Positions 26,103 to 37,889 of a stretch of DNA of 64,000 nucleotides are shown here, piece by piece; within the stretch, counting starts at the first letter, position 1; each line of letters begins with the position of its first letter. A program made the position numbers and the translations under genes. Source of the stretch: Microbacterium sp. (lineage in GTDB: Bacteria > Actinomycetota > Actinomycetes > Actinomycetales > Microbacteriaceae). The DNA is taken from NCBI RefSeq assembly GCF_031179285.1, contig NZ_JAPSHY010000001.1, positions 124,001 to 188,000 of the forward strand, read 5' to 3'. Below the pieces are notes generated by a model. It saw only the letters and a program-made list of their open reading frames with translations, was not told the origin of the DNA and ran no database searches.

Positions 26103-27287
26103 ATGAGCCACACCGACATCGTCATCGTCGCCGCCGCCCGCACCCCGCAGGGCAGGCTCAAGGGCCAGCTCGCGGCATTCACCGCTCCCGAGCTGGGTTC
26201 GTTCGCCATCCGAGGTGCCCTCGAGCAGGCGGCCATCGATCCGTCGCACATCGACGCGGTCATCGTCGGGCAGGTGCTGGCGGCCGGTTCCGGACAGAAC
26301 GCCGCACGCCAGGCGGCCATCGGCGCCGGGATCGGATGGGGTGTACCGGCGCACTCCGTGAACAAGGTCTGCCTGTCCGGGCTGACGGCGATCATCGACG
26401 CGGCACGGATGATCCGCACCGGTGACGCGACGACCGTGGTGGCAGCGGGAATGGAGTCGATGACCCGCGCACCGCACCTGTTGATGGGCTCGCGGGACGG
26501 CTGGACCTACGGCAGCGTCGAGGTTCTCGACCACATGGCGTTCGACGGCCTCACCGATGCGTACGACAGGGAGAGCATGGGAGCGTCCACCGAGCGTCAC
26601 AACAGCCGATACGAACTCACGCGCCAGATGCAGGATTCGGTCGCAGCGCTGTCGCATCAGCGCGCAGCGGCCGCGCAGGAATCAGGGGCGTTCGACGATG
26701 AGATCGTCGAGATCTCCGTGCCGCAGCGCCGGGGTGAACCGGTGCTCGTGAACCGGGACGAAGGGGTTCGCCCCGACACCACCGTCGAGACGCTCGCAGG
26801 GCTCCGGGCGGCATTCGCGGAGGGGGGATCGATCACCGCCGGCAACTCCTCGCAGATCTCGGACGGAGCGTCCGCCGTCATCGTCACCACCCGTGCGAAC
26901 GCGGAGGCCAACGGATGGCCGGTGCTGGTGACAGTCGGCGCCAGCGGACAGACGGCCGGGCCCGACAACTCGCTGCAGGCCCAGCCGGCGCGGGCCATCG
27001 AGCGCGCGTGCGAGAAGCAGGGCATCAGCCCCGCCGATCTTGATCTCGTCGAGATCAATGAGGCGTTCGGTGCCGTGGTCGCGCGCTCTCAGGCCGAACT
27101 CGGACTCGACGAGAGCATCGTCAACATTCACGGCGGCGGCATCGCGATCGGGCATCCGATCGGCGCGTCCGGCAATCGGCTCGTTGTGCATGTGGCTCAC
27201 GAACTCCGGCGTCGAGGAGGGGGTACCGCGGCCGTCGGTCTGTGCGGCGGCGGCGGGCAGGGTGAGGCGCTGATCCTGACGCTCTGA
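26103..27287 (+). CDS. Thiolase (acetyl-CoA C-acyltransferase)
   Basis: This 394-residue degradative-type thiolase cleaves or forms 3-oxoacyl-CoA. The nucleophilic cysteine is in HSVNKVCLSGLTAI (about C90). The acid/base histidine and cysteine are in GGGIAIGHPIGASGNRL and LCGGGGQGEALILTL. It is third in the operon after the two CoA-transferase subunits, nine bases on, with a GAAGGAGAG site. The trio converts a 3-oxoacid to acetyl-CoA plus either succinyl-CoA (if 3-oxoadipate) or a second acetyl-CoA (if acetoacetate). Confidence 0.92.
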   Translation: MSHTDIVIVAAARTPQGRLKGQLAAFTAPELGSFAIRGALEQAAIDPSHIDAVIVGQVLAAGSGQNAARQAAIGAGIGWGVPAHSVNKVCLSGLTAIIDAARMIRTGDATTVVAAGMESMTRAPHLLMGSRDGWTYGSVEVLDHMAFDGLTDAYDRESMGASTERHNSRYELTRQMQDSVAALSHQRAAAAQESGAFDDEIVEISVPQRRGEPVLVNRDEGVRPDTTVETLAGLRAAFAEGGSITAGNSSQISDGASAVIVTTRANAEANGWPVLVTVGASGQTAGPDNSLQAQPARAIERACEKQGISPADLDLVEINEAFGAVVARSQAELGLDESIVNIHGGGIAIGHPIGASGNRLVVHVAHELRRRGGGTAAVGLCGGGGQGEALILTL

Positions 27288-27309
27288 GGCCCGCGTCGAC
27301 GGGAATCGG

Positions 27310-27609
27310 TCAGTTACGTCGTTCCTTGGCGTGGCCCTGCGCGTCGGCCAGCGCCTTCTGAGAACGGAACTGCAGGCGCTGCGCCTTCCTCGACTTCTTG
27401 ACCGACTGCGGAGAGTCGGCGTCGACGAGCACACCGCGGCGCTCGCGATTCATGTCGACGACCGCGCCGATCGCGAGCGCCAGCGTGATGCCCCAGCTGG
27501 CCCAGGAGAGCAGCGCCCGCCAGGTCACGGGTTCCTCGCGAGTGCCGCGCAGCAGGCGCACGCCCGCGGTGATCGCTGCGATGAGTCCGGTGCTGAAGAG
27601 GTAGCGCAT
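27310..27609 (-). CDS. Small membrane protein, unknown function
   Basis: A 99-residue protein with a hydrophobic N-terminal segment (LFSTGLIAAITAGVRLL) and a second helix at about residues 34-53 (ASWGITLALAIGAVVDM). A basic Lys/Arg-rich tail (QSVKKSRKAQRLQFRSQK) should face the cytoplasm. I do not recognise the family. The ATG follows TAGCGT at leaderless spacing. It is convergent with the thiolase and 9 bases downstream of the aminotransferase stop. Confidence 0.65.
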   Translation of the reverse strand: MRYLFSTGLIAAITAGVRLLRGTREEPVTWRALLSWASWGITLALAIGAVVDMNRERRGVLVDADSPQSVKKSRKAQRLQFRSQKALADAQGHAKERRN

Positions 27610-27615
27610 TCCCCT

Positions 27616-27621
27616 ACGCTA
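27616..27621 (-). promoter_or_regulatory. Putative leaderless -10 box of the 99-residue membrane protein
   Basis: On the minus strand TAGCGT is followed by six bases (AGGGGA) and the ATG. It lies over the last codons and stop of the upstream aminotransferase gene. Confidence 0.45.
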
Positions 27622-28824
27622 CCCGGCGGCACGCGATGCGGTCCCGAGCCTTGACAAGCCGTCCCGGATCCTGTCAGGAGCGTAGGTCGTGAAGGACAGC
27701 CGGAGGGCGCGGCGATCGGGCGTGCCGGCGAAGAACGGCGCGCCGGGGACGAAGGCGACGTCGTGCGCGAGGGCGGTCGTGAGCAGGTCCGTCGCATCCG
27801 CCCCTCCCGGCAGTCGAGCCCAGATGAACATGCCGCCGTCCGGGCGGTTCCAGCGGCTCCCCGCCGGCAGCGCGGCAGGCAGCGCGTCGAGCATCGCATC
27901 CCGCCGCCGTCCGTACTCCTGGCGAATGCGCTCGAGTGCCGGCTCGCCCCGGCCCGACTCCAGGTAGTGGGCGGCTGCCGCCTGATCCACGGTCGAGGTG
28001 TGCAGGTCGCCGGCCTGTTTGGCGATGGTCACCGTCTGACGGATGTCTGCGGTCAGTCTGATCCAGCCGATGCGAAGTCCGGGGGCGATCACCTTCGAGA
28101 AGCTGCCGAGGCTGAGAACGTGCTCTGGCGCGAACGTCGACAGCGAGGGGAGTGCCTCGCCCGAATAGCGCAGCTCCCGGTACGGCTCGTCTTCGACGAT
28201 CCGGAAGCCACGGCGGATCGCGGTTTCTGCGATGCGCCTGCGCGCGTCGAGGCCGTGGGTCCTCCCCGTCGGGTTCTGGAATGTCGGGACGGTGTAGAAG
28301 AACTTCGGTGCATGCTCAGCGGCCAGTCGGTCGAGTGCGTCGGTGTCGAGTTCGTCGCCGTCATACGGCACGCCGATGACCCGGGCCCCCGCGAGTGCGA
28401 AGGTCTGCAGCGCGGCGAGGTAGCACGGCTCTTCGACGAGGATGGGATCGCCGGGATCGAGAAGCGACGTCGCAAGCAGCCCCAGACCCTGCTGGGATCC
28501 GGTCGTGATGATGAGGTCGGCAGGCTCCGTCGCAAGGTCGTCCTCTGTGTAACGCCGCGCCACCGCTTCGCGGAGCTCGTGGTTGCCCTCGGATGTCGAG
28601 TACTGCAGGACCAGGGGGCTGCGCAGCACTTCCTCGAACGCCGCCCTGAGGCCGTCGAGGTCGAACAGTTCCGGGGCGGGGAGACCGCCGGCGAACGAGA
28701 TCACCTCGGGGCGCTGGGTGAGGGCGAGCAGATCGCGCACGGGAGAGGTCTTCGCGGCAGCCGCGCGCCTCGAGCGTCCGGGCGGCGTGATCGCCGTGTC
28801 TGGGAACCGGGGGAGTGAGGTCAT
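27619..28824 (-). CDS. PLP-dependent aminotransferase, fold type I (2-aminoadipate/LysN-like)
   Basis: A 401-residue aminotransferase. VISFAGGLPAPELFDLDGL is the hallmark of the LysN/MocR-related class I/II group. The PLP lysine is in LGSFSKVIAPGLRIGW (about residue 240), and TVPTFQNPTGRTH binds the cofactor region. No N-terminal GntR DNA-binding domain is present, so it is an enzyme rather than a MocR regulator. Substrate unknown: 2-aminoadipate, aromatic or branched-chain amino acids are all possible. An AAGGA at good spacing supports the ATG at 28824 over two earlier in-frame starts. Confidence 0.85.
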   Translation of the reverse strand: MTSLPRFPDTAITPPGRSRRAAAAKTSPVRDLLALTQRPEVISFAGGLPAPELFDLDGLRAAFEEVLRSPLVLQYSTSEGNHELREAVARRYTEDDLATEPADLIITTGSQQGLGLLATSLLDPGDPILVEEPCYLAALQTFALAGARVIGVPYDGDELDTDALDRLAAEHAPKFFYTVPTFQNPTGRTHGLDARRRIAETAIRRGFRIVEDEPYRELRYSGEALPSLSTFAPEHVLSLGSFSKVIAPGLRIGWIRLTADIRQTVTIAKQAGDLHTSTVDQAAAAHYLESGRGEPALERIRQEYGRRRDAMLDALPAALPAGSRWNRPDGGMFIWARLPGGADATDLLTTALAHDVAFVPGAPFFAGTPDRRALRLSFTTYAPDRIRDGLSRLGTASRAAG

Positions 28825-29012
28825 GAGCGGCCGATCCTTCATCGCAGGTCCCGCCCACACTAGCGGCAGCTCTCAGCGCTCGCGCAGTGGCGGCGGGTAG
28901 GATGGTGGCGCCGCGGTTCGACCGCGGCCGCACACCGTGTATCTACCGGCCGCCGGCTTCCCGGCGGACAGCGGCGGCACCCGACCACCGCGTCGCTCGA
29001 CGCGCGAGAGCC

Positions 29013-30311
29013 ATGACACACGCGCCTTCAGAGATCCAGGCCACCGCCGTACCTCATCAGAGTCTCATCCGGACGGCGGGCCTTCCGTACTTCCTCATCG
29101 CCTTCATCGCCCGGCTTCCGTTCGCCATGATGGTCGTCGGTGTTCTCACCGTCGTCGTCGCGACCCGCGGGTCGCTGTCCCTCGGCGGGCTCACCTCGGC
29201 GGCCGTGGGCGTCGGAACGGCGTGCTTCGGGCCGTTTCTCGGCGCCGCGGCCGACAGGTTCGGGCAGCGCGTCGTGCTCCTTCTGCTCGCGGTGGCCAAC
29301 GGCGCGATGCTGCTGGTGTTCACCGTCATCGTCCACACTCCGGCTGTTGACGCGTACGTGCTCCTCGCCGCCGTCGGCATCGGCGCGACCGCGCCCCAGG
29401 TCGCGCCCCTGTCACGGTCGCGCCTGGTCACGATGATCGCCGATCGGATGCCGGAGGCGGGCCGCGCGCGGACACTCTCCGGCACGATGGCGTACGAATC
29501 GGCGGCCGATGAGACGGTCTTCGTGTTCGGCCCGTTCCTGGTCGGCATCCTCGCATCAGCAATCGCGCCGTGGGCGCCACTGGTGGGCGCAGCCCTGCTC
29601 ACCGTCGTGTTCGTCGGCGCGTTCGCCCTGCACCCCAGCGGCCGCGAGGTGTCGCTGGATCGTGATTCCGCCGGGCGTGCACCCTCGGCGGTCGCCGAAC
29701 TGTTCCGCGCGCGGCTGCTGGTCGTGGTGTTCGGCATCCTCGGCGTCGGCATCTTCTTCGGAGCGATGCTCACCTCGCTGACCTCATTCATGGCTGACCG
29801 CGGTGTCGCGGAGCAGGCAGGTCTTCTCTACGGCGTGATGGGCGTCGGATCGGCACTGCTCGCGCTCGGCGTCGCGTGGCTTCCGGTGTCGTTCTCGCTG
29901 CGGGCGCGATGGCTGGTGTTCTCGGCCATCCTCCTGGGCGGCTCGCTGCTGCTCGGGGTCGTCGATTCGCCGGCCATGATGATGGTCGCCCTGGCGATCA
30001 TGGGGATCGGTATCGGCCCGACGCTGGTGACGCAGTACAGCCTCGGTGCGTCGCGAAGCCCCCTCGGCCGGTCGGCCACCGTGATGACGATGCTCGGGTC
30101 CGGAGTCGTGGTGGGTCAGTCGATCGGCGCCGCCGTGACGGGCGAGATCGCGGAGCGGATCGGCACCGCGCCCGCGCTCATGCTGCCGCTGATCGCGGCG
30201 GCGATCGCGTTCGCCGCCGGACTCGCCAACTGGTTCCTGAGCGCGTCCGACTCGGCCTCGCCGGCGTCCCGCGCCGACGTGGATGCAAACGCAGGCCGGC
30301 AACCTCGATAG
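29013..30311 (+). CDS. MFS transporter
   Basis: A 432-residue major-facilitator protein with about twelve hydrophobic helices. The loop between helices 2 and 3 reads GAAADRFGQRVVLLLL, a normal MFS cytoplasmic signature. The two halves are joined near HPSGREVSLDRDS (about residue 210). No substrate can be inferred. The frame is open upstream to 28887, but that part is Arg/Pro-rich and unlike a transporter, so the ATG at 29013 is preferred. Divergent from the aminotransferase and upstream of otsA. Confidence 0.82.
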   Translation: MTHAPSEIQATAVPHQSLIRTAGLPYFLIAFIARLPFAMMVVGVLTVVVATRGSLSLGGLTSAAVGVGTACFGPFLGAAADRFGQRVVLLLLAVANGAMLLVFTVIVHTPAVDAYVLLAAVGIGATAPQVAPLSRSRLVTMIADRMPEAGRARTLSGTMAYESAADETVFVFGPFLVGILASAIAPWAPLVGAALLTVVFVGAFALHPSGREVSLDRDSAGRAPSAVAELFRARLLVVVFGILGVGIFFGAMLTSLTSFMADRGVAEQAGLLYGVMGVGSALLALGVAWLPVSFSLRARWLVFSAILLGGSLLLGVVDSPAMMMVALAIMGIGIGPTLVTQYSLGASRSPLGRSATVMTMLGSGVVVGQSIGAAVTGEIAERIGTAPALMLPLIAAAIAFAAGLANWFLSASDSASPASRADVDANAGRQPR

Positions 30312-30348
30312 CCTGGTCACATCGAACCCGCTGGCGTGAGGAGTCATC

Positions 30349-31779
30349 ATGGCCGCCGCAGATTTCGTCGTCGTCGCCAACCGGCTTCCCGTCGATCGCG
30401 TTGCAGGACCCGACGGCGAGGAGGTCTGGCGCACGTCGCCCGGCGGATTGGTCGCCGCGCTCGAGCCTGTGATGCAGAGCGTCAACGGTGCCTGGGTGGG
30501 CTGGCCGGGACAGTCCGACCTCGAGCTGAAGCCGTTCACCTCGGGGGGCATCCGCCTCATCCCGATCGCTCTCAGTGAGCAGGAGGTGTCCGAGTACTAC
30601 GAGGGCTTCTCCAACGACACGATCTGGCCGCTGTACCACGACGTCATCGCGTCGCCGCAGTACCACCGGGAATGGTGGGACGCCTATGTCGCCGTGAATC
30701 GCCGCTTCGCCGACGCCGCAGCGGCCGCCGTCGCCCCCGACGGCACCGTCTGGGTGCACGACTACCAGCTGCAACTCGTACCGCAGATGGTGCGCGCGCT
30801 GCGACCGGACGTGACCATCGGCTACTTCCACCACATCCCGTTCCCGGCGCATGGGCTGTACTCGCAGTTGCCGTGGCGCGGGCAGGTGCTGCGCGGTCTG
30901 CTCGGCGCCGACGTCATCGGCTTCCAGCGGGCCACGGATGCCACCAACTTCCTCAACGCCGTCCGCAGGCGCCTGAAGTACGAGATCAAGGCCTCGAGCG
31001 TCACGGTCCCGTCCGGCAACGGCGAGGTCGATGAGCGAGGAGAGTCTCACCGCGCACTGGTCAAGGCGTTCCCGATCTCGATCGACACCGCTCCGTACCT
31101 CGAGCTCGCAGCGCGCCCGGACATCCAGGCGCGTGCCGCCGAGATCAGGGAGAGCCTGGGCAACCCGAAACACATCCTGCTCGGTGTCGACCGCCTCGAC
31201 TACACCAAGGGAATCGGGCACCGCGTGAAGGCCTATGGCGAACTGCTCGCCTCGGGCGAGCTCGTCGTGGAGGACGTCACCCTCATCCAGGTCGCGAGCC
31301 CCAGTCGTGAGCGGGTCGACGCCTACGCGAACCTGCGTGACGAGATCGAACTCGCCGTCGGCCGGATCAACGGCGACCACGACACGATGGGCCACACCGC
31401 CATCCGATACCTGCATCAGGGTTATCCGCGTGAGGAGATGGCGGCGCTGTATCTCGCCGCCGACGTGATGCTGGTGACCGCGCTGCGCGACGGCATGAAC
31501 CTCGTTGCCAAGGAGTACGTCGCCACGAGGATCGACAACCGCGGAGTCCTCGTGCTCAGCGAGTTCGCCGGCGCAGCCGATGAACTCGGAAGCGCCATCC
31601 TGGTGAACCCTCACGACATCGAGGGGCTCAAGGAGGCGATCATGCGGGCGGTCGAGATGCCCCCGAGGGAGCAGTCGAGGCGTATGCGAGCCCTTCGCCG
31701 GCGGGTTCTCGACAACGACGTGACGGCGTGGTCGAATTCCTTCCTGTCGGCTCTCGCCGCGGCACGCAATGCTCGCTGA
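30349..31779 (+). CDS. otsA: Trehalose-6-phosphate synthase
   Basis: This GT20 glycosyltransferase joins UDP- or ADP-glucose to glucose-6-phosphate. It is 476 residues long. Diagnostic segments are NRLPVDR with [10 protein letters not shown] at the N-terminus, [14 protein letters not shown] (about residue 131), [14 protein letters not shown] (about residue 280), and [16 protein letters not shown] (about residues 380-395). A TAGCCT element about 35 bases upstream is a possible -10 box, and GAGGAG precedes the ATG. otsB follows, giving the two-step trehalose route. Confidence 0.95.
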   Translation: MAAADFVVVANRLPVDRVAGPDGEEVWRTSPGGLVAALEPVMQSVNGAWVGWPGQSDLELKPFTSGGIRLIPIALSEQEVSEYYEGFSNDTIWPLYHDVIASPQYHREWWDAYVAVNRRFADAAAAAVAPDGTVWVHDYQLQLVPQMVRALRPDVTIGYFHHIPFPAHGLYSQLPWRGQVLRGLLGADVIGFQRATDATNFLNAVRRRLKYEIKASSVTVPSGNGEVDERGESHRALVKAFPISIDTAPYLELAARPDIQARAAEIRESLGNPKHILLGVDRLDYTKGIGHRVKAYGELLASGELVVEDVTLIQVASPSRERVDAYANLRDEIELAVGRINGDHDTMGHTAIRYLHQGYPREEMAALYLAADVMLVTALRDGMNLVAKEYVATRIDNRGVLVLSEFAGAADELGSAILVNPHDIEGLKEAIMRAVEMPPREQSRRMRALRRRVLDNDVTAWSNSFLSALAAARNAR

Positions 31780-31846
31780 AGGTGCTCCCCGTGCTACGAG
31801 CACCGTGGGCGCTGCCGATCGAGACCCGACACTGAATGGAGAAGCT

Positions 31847-32644
31847 GTGACCCGCACCTGGACCCCCGGAACCTCCGACCCCCGACTGTCTGCACTGGCG
31901 GCGACGCCACGCCTCGTCGTCGCACTCGACTTCGACGGCACGGCCTCGCCGCTGGTTCCCGACCCGATGGCCGCGCGTGCGCTTCCGGAGGTCGCCGCCC
32001 AGATCGACCGGCTCGCCGCGCTGCCGGACACCCTGGTTGCCTATGTCTCGGGCCGCAGCCTGCACGATCTGCGCACGATCACCGAGCACACCGACGATTC
32101 CATCATCGCTCTCGCCGGCTCCCACGGCGCGCAGTACTGGTACCCGGGCGTCAGCGACGCGGACGAGGCCGACGATGCGGCGACGGATGCCGAGCGCCAG
32201 GCGTTGTGGGACGCCGCCCGGCCGATCATCGATCGCTACGAGGGCGCGGAGTTCGAACCGAAGACGTACGGCTTCGGAGTGCACACCCGCCGCGCCGACG
32301 CGGAGACCGAGAAGCAGGTGTTCGCAGAGATCGATGCGCTGGTGGCGGAGCGGTTCCCGCACTGGCGTCGTCGGGCAGGAAACCGGGTCCTCGAGTTCTC
32401 ATCGCGGAACGAGGGCAAGGATGCCGCGATGGCAGCTCTCCGCGAGCACTTCGATGCGACCGCCATCCTGTTCGCGGGGGATGACGTCACTGATGAGGAC
32501 GCGATGCGCGTGCTCGGTCCAGATGATCTCGGTGTGCGCGTCGGACCGGGAGAGAGCGCCGCAGCGCTCCGTGTGGAGAACCCACAACAGATCGCCCGGC
32601 TTCTGGAGGCGCTCGCGGACGAGAGGGCTGCTCGGCGGGAATAG
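31847..32644 (+). CDS. otsB: Trehalose-6-phosphate phosphatase
   Basis: This HAD-superfamily phosphatase completes trehalose synthesis. The catalytic DFDGTASPLV lies at about residues 26-35, and the motif IV acidic pair is in GDDVTDEDAM near residue 210. The GTG at 31847 with GGAGAA in front gives 265 residues. An ATG inside the otsA end (31769) would add 26 residues with no similarity. Its TAG stop is also the first part of the putative ilvD -10 box. Confidence 0.93.
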   Translation: MTRTWTPGTSDPRLSALAATPRLVVALDFDGTASPLVPDPMAARALPEVAAQIDRLAALPDTLVAYVSGRSLHDLRTITEHTDDSIIALAGSHGAQYWYPGVSDADEADDAATDAERQALWDAARPIIDRYEGAEFEPKTYGFGVHTRRADAETEKQVFAEIDALVAERFPHWRRRAGNRVLEFSSRNEGKDAAMAALREHFDATAILFAGDDVTDEDAMRVLGPDDLGVRVGPGESAAALRVENPQQIARLLEALADERAARRE

Positions 32645-32647
32645 ACT
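32642..32647 (+). promoter_or_regulatory. Putative leaderless -10 box of ilvD, overlapping the otsB stop codon
   Basis: TAGACT, then six bases (GCCTGC), then ATG. The TAG is the otsB stop. The hexamer and its overlap with the upstream stop codon are the same as at dapF. Confidence 0.5.
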
Positions 32648-32653
32648 GCCTGC

Positions 32654-34372
32654 ATGTCCTCGCATGATCCCTCTGCCAGCGCGCCCATCGACATCAAGCC
32701 CCGCAGCCGCGTCGTCACCGACGGCATCGAGGCAACGACCTCCCGCGGCATGCTCCGCGCCGTCGGCATGGGCGACGCGGACTGGGAGAAGCCGCAGATC
32801 GGCATCGCCTCGAGCTGGAACGAGATCACCCCGTGCAACCTGAGCCTGGACCGGCTCGCGCAGGGCGCGAAGGAGGGCGTGCACTCCGGCGGGGGATATC
32901 CTCTGCAGTTCGGCACCATCTCCGTCTCGGACGGCATCTCGATGGGTCACGAGGGCATGCACTTCTCTCTCGTATCTCGCGAGGTCATCGCGGACTCCGT
33001 CGAGACGGTCATGATGGCGGAGCGGCTGGACGGCTCGGTCCTGCTCGCGGGATGTGACAAGTCGATCCCCGGAATGCTCATGGCCAGCGCCCGCCTCGAC
33101 CTCTCCAGCGTGTTCCTGTACGCGGGTTCGATCGCCCCCGGTTGGGTGAAGCTCTCGGACGGCACCGAGAAGGACGTCACCATCATCGATTCGTTCGAGG
33201 CCGTCGGCGCCTGCCGTGCCGGCCTGATGAGCGAAGAGGACCTCAAGCGCATCGAATGCGCGATCGCACCCGGTGAGGGCGCGTGCGGTGGCATGTACAC
33301 CGCCAACACGATGGCGTCGGTCGCTGAGGCCCTCGGGCTGAGTCTCCCCGGCTCGGCCGCGCCTCCCGCCGCCGATCGCCGCCGCGACTACTTCGCGCAC
33401 CGCTCCGGCGAGGCCGTGGTCAACCTGCTCCGTCTCGGGATCACCACGCGCGACATCCTCACCAAAGAGGCGTTCGAGAACGCGATCGCGTTGGCGATGG
33501 CGCTCGGCGGATCGACGAACGTCGTGCTCCACCTCCTGGCGATCGCACGCGAGGCCGACGTGGAGCTGAGCCTCCACGACTTCAACCGCATCGGCGACAA
33601 GGTGCCGCACGTCGCGGACATGAAGCCCTTCGGCAAGTACGTCATGAACGACGTGGACCGCCACGGCGGCATCCCGGTGATCATGAAGGCGATGCTCGAT
33701 GAGGGACTCCTGCACGGCGACGCCCTCACCGTGACGGGCAAGACCCTCGCCGAGAACCTCGCCGAGCTCGACCCGCAGCCGATCGACGGCACGGTCATCC
33801 ACACCTTCGACAACCCGATCCATGCCACCGGCGGCCTGACGATCCTGCACGGCTCGCTCGCGCCGGAAGGGGCGGTCGTGAAGACCGCTGGGTTCGACGC
33901 GGCCGTCTTCGAGGGTCCGGCGCGCGTCTTCGAGCGCGAGCGGGCGGCGATGGATGCCGTCGCCGACGGGGAGATCGAGCCAGGAACCGTGATCGTCATC
34001 CGCTATGAGGGTCCCAAGGGTGGACCGGGCATGCGCGAGATGCTGGCGATCACCGCCGCCATCAAGGGCGCGGGGCTCGGAAAAGATGTACTACTCTTGA
34101 CTGACGGACGATTCTCAGGCGGCACAACCGGCCTGTGCATCGGCCACATAGCACCCGAAGCGGTGGACGCAGGTCCCATCGCCTTCGTGCGCGATGGTGA
34201 TCTGATACGGGTCGATATCGCAGCTCGCTCTCTCGACCTACTCGTCGACGAGGCAGAGCTCGCCTCCCGCCGCTTCGGCTGGGAGCCGCTTCCCCCGCGC
34301 TACACCCGAGGCGTTCTTGCCAAGTATTCGCGCCTCGTGCGGTCCGCCGCCGAGGGAGCGACCACCGGCTGA
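32654..34372 (+). CDS. ilvD: Dihydroxy-acid dehydratase
   Basis: This Fe-S enzyme dehydrates dihydroxy-isovalerate and -methylvalerate, the third step of valine/isoleucine synthesis. It is 572 residues long. Cluster cysteines are in [14 protein letters not shown] (about residue 135) and [14 protein letters not shown] (about residue 208). The C-terminal swivel domain has [17 protein letters not shown]. Codon use changes inside the 3' part (see findings): rare codons such as cta, ata, tca and aca cluster at 34085-34260, although the protein sequence stays family-like. Confidence 0.95.
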   Translation: MSSHDPSASAPIDIKPRSRVVTDGIEATTSRGMLRAVGMGDADWEKPQIGIASSWNEITPCNLSLDRLAQGAKEGVHSGGGYPLQFGTISVSDGISMGHEGMHFSLVSREVIADSVETVMMAERLDGSVLLAGCDKSIPGMLMASARLDLSSVFLYAGSIAPGWVKLSDGTEKDVTIIDSFEAVGACRAGLMSEEDLKRIECAIAPGEGACGGMYTANTMASVAEALGLSLPGSAAPPAADRRRDYFAHRSGEAVVNLLRLGITTRDILTKEAFENAIALAMALGGSTNVVLHLLAIAREADVELSLHDFNRIGDKVPHVADMKPFGKYVMNDVDRHGGIPVIMKAMLDEGLLHGDALTVTGKTLAENLAELDPQPIDGTVIHTFDNPIHATGGLTILHGSLAPEGAVVKTAGFDAAVFEGPARVFERERAAMDAVADGEIEPGTVIVIRYEGPKGGPGMREMLAITAAIKGAGLGKDVLLLTDGRFSGGTTGLCIGHIAPEAVDAGPIAFVRDGDLIRVDIAARSLDLLVDEAELASRRFGWEPLPPRYTRGVLAKYSRLVRSAAEGATTG

Positions 34373-34424
34373 CCCGGATGCACCGGCATCCAGGCGTCCT
34401 CCAAAGATCATCAGAAGGAATGTC

Positions 34425-36227
34425 ATGACTGCTGATTCCGTCTCGGCCGTGCCGAGGCCGCCCGCCCGTCAATCCGCCGCTCCCGAACTGTCGGGTGCTG
34501 AGGCCGTCGTCCGCACGCTCGAACTGCTCGGTGTCACCGACGTCTTCGGCCTGCCCGGCGGCGCGATCCTTCCGCTCTACGACACCCTGATGGGCGACTC
34601 GCAGCTCCGGCACATCCTGGTCCGCCACGAGCAGGGGGCGGGGCACGCGGCAGAGGGCTACGCATCGGCATCCGGACGGGTCGGCGTGTGCATCGCGACC
34701 TCCGGCCCGGGGGCGACCAACCTCGTCACCGCGATCGCCGACGCCTACATGGATTCGGTGCCGCTGGTCGCCATCACCGGGCAGGTGTTCTCGACCCTGA
34801 TGGGCACGGATGCCTTCCAGGAGGCCGACATCGTCGGGATCACGATGCCGGTGACCAAGCACTCGTTCCTCGTGAAGGACCCCTCCGAGGTGCCCGCCGC
34901 GATCGCTGCGGCGTACGAGATCGCGTCGACCGGACGCCCCGGTCCCGTGCTGGTCGACATCACCAAGGACGCACAGCAGGCCACCGCCCCCTTCGTGTGG
35001 CCGCCCAAGATCGATCTTCCCGGCTACCGGCCGGTGACCAAGGCGCACGGCAAGCAGATCCAGGCTGCCGCGACCATGCTGGCGGAGTCGAAGAAGCCGG
35101 TGCTCTACGTGGGCGGTGGCGTCATCCGCGGGCGTGCATCCGCTCAGCTGCTGGAGCTCGCGGAATCGACAGGCGCGCCCGTCGTGACCACGCTGATGGC
35201 ACGCGGCGCCTTCCCCGATTCGCACCAGCAGCATCTCGGCATGCCGGGGATGCACGGCACCGTGCCCGCCGTCCTCGCCCTGCAGGAAGCAGACCTCATC
35301 GTCTCTCTCGGAGCACGGTTCGACGACCGGGTGACCGGCAAGGCGGCGCTGTTCGCCCCGAACGCCAAGGTCGTGCACGTCGACATCGATCCGGCCGAGA
35401 TCTCGAAGATCCGCACCGCCGACGTCCCCATCGTGGGGGATGTGCGTGACGTCCTCATCGATCTCGATGCGGCGTTCCGTGGTGCCGCTGCCAGCACCAA
35501 GCCCGACATCGAGGAGTGGTGGTCGTACCTCGACGGCCTGCGCAACGAGTTCCCGCTGGGGTATGCCCCCACCACCGACGGTTTGCTCGCGCCGCAGTAC
35601 GTCATCCAGCGCATCGGCGAGCTCTCCGGGCCGGAGGCCGTCTATGCCTCCGGCGTCGGCCAGCACCAGATGTGGGCCGCGCAGTTCATCAAGTACGAGC
35701 GCCCCAACGCCTGGCTGAACTCCGGGGGAGCGGGCACGATGGGGTACTCGGTGCCGGCGGCGATGGGCGCGAAGGTCGCCGAGCCCGACCGCGTTGTCTG
35801 GGCGATCGACGGAGACGGCTGTTTCCAGATGACCAATCAGGAACTCGCCACCTGCACCATCAACAACATCCCGATCAAGGTCGCGATCATCAACAACTCC
35901 TCGCTCGGCATGGTGCGCCAGTGGCAGACGCTGTTCTACGACGGACGCCACTCCAACACCGACCTCAACACCGGGCACGGTACCGTTCGCATTCCGGACT
36001 TCGTCAAGCTCGCCGAGGCGTACGGATGCCTCGCGATCCGGGTGGAGAAGGAGGAAGAGGTGGATGCCGCCATCCAGCTGGCCCTCGAGACGAACGACCG
36101 CCCGGTCGTGATCGACTTCGTCGTGAGCGCCGACTCCATGGTTTGGCCGATGGTGCCGCAGGGCGTCAGCAACAGCTACGTCCAGTACGCCCGAGAGCAC
36201 GCCCCCGAATTCGATGAGGAGGTCTGA
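34425..36227 (+). CDS. ilvB: Acetolactate synthase, large subunit
   Basis: This TPP/FAD enzyme condenses pyruvate with pyruvate or 2-oxobutyrate. It is 600 residues from the ATG at 34425, which has AGAAGGA in front. The TPP-activating glutamate is in [15 protein letters not shown] (about residue 68). A central FAD-binding region includes [14 protein letters not shown]. The TPP motif is [15 protein letters not shown] and continues [13 protein letters not shown]. It is the first gene of the ilvB-ilvN-ilvC operon, 52 bases after ilvD. No leader peptide or attenuator was seen in that gap. Confidence 0.96.
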   Translation: MTADSVSAVPRPPARQSAAPELSGAEAVVRTLELLGVTDVFGLPGGAILPLYDTLMGDSQLRHILVRHEQGAGHAAEGYASASGRVGVCIATSGPGATNLVTAIADAYMDSVPLVAITGQVFSTLMGTDAFQEADIVGITMPVTKHSFLVKDPSEVPAAIAAAYEIASTGRPGPVLVDITKDAQQATAPFVWPPKIDLPGYRPVTKAHGKQIQAAATMLAESKKPVLYVGGGVIRGRASAQLLELAESTGAPVVTTLMARGAFPDSHQQHLGMPGMHGTVPAVLALQEADLIVSLGARFDDRVTGKAALFAPNAKVVHVDIDPAEISKIRTADVPIVGDVRDVLIDLDAAFRGAAASTKPDIEEWWSYLDGLRNEFPLGYAPTTDGLLAPQYVIQRIGELSGPEAVYASGVGQHQMWAAQFIKYERPNAWLNSGGAGTMGYSVPAAMGAKVAEPDRVVWAIDGDGCFQMTNQELATCTINNIPIKVAIINNSSLGMVRQWQTLFYDGRHSNTDLNTGHGTVRIPDFVKLAEAYGCLAIRVEKEEEVDAAIQLALETNDRPVVIDFVVSADSMVWPMVPQGVSNSYVQYAREHAPEFDEEV

Positions 36228-36230
36228 GAC

Positions 36231-37821
<1,591 letters not shown>

Positions 37822-37851
37822 CGCTGACGTCGTCCCCGAAGGACTTCAAGA

Positions 37852-37884
37852 AAAGAGGGCGTCCCCGACGGGGACGCCCTCTTT
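37852..37884 (+). terminator. Terminator of the ilvBNC operon
   Basis: A perfect 15-base stem (AAAGAGGGCGTCCCC with its complement) around the loop GAC, ending in CTTT. It lies 30 bases after the ilvC stop. The A-rich 5' side could also stop transcription arriving from the minus strand. Confidence 0.92.
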
Positions 37885-37889
37885 CCGTG

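Noticed and set aside
24671..27287. Complete protocatechuate (pca) cluster
   Set aside because: Only CoA-transferase and thiolase genes are present; no dioxygenase, cycloisomerase, decarboxylase or lactonase gene was found nearby.
30178..32031. 617-codon minus-strand open frame over the otsA region
   Set aside because: Antisense shadow of otsA and its flanks; no recognisable domain.
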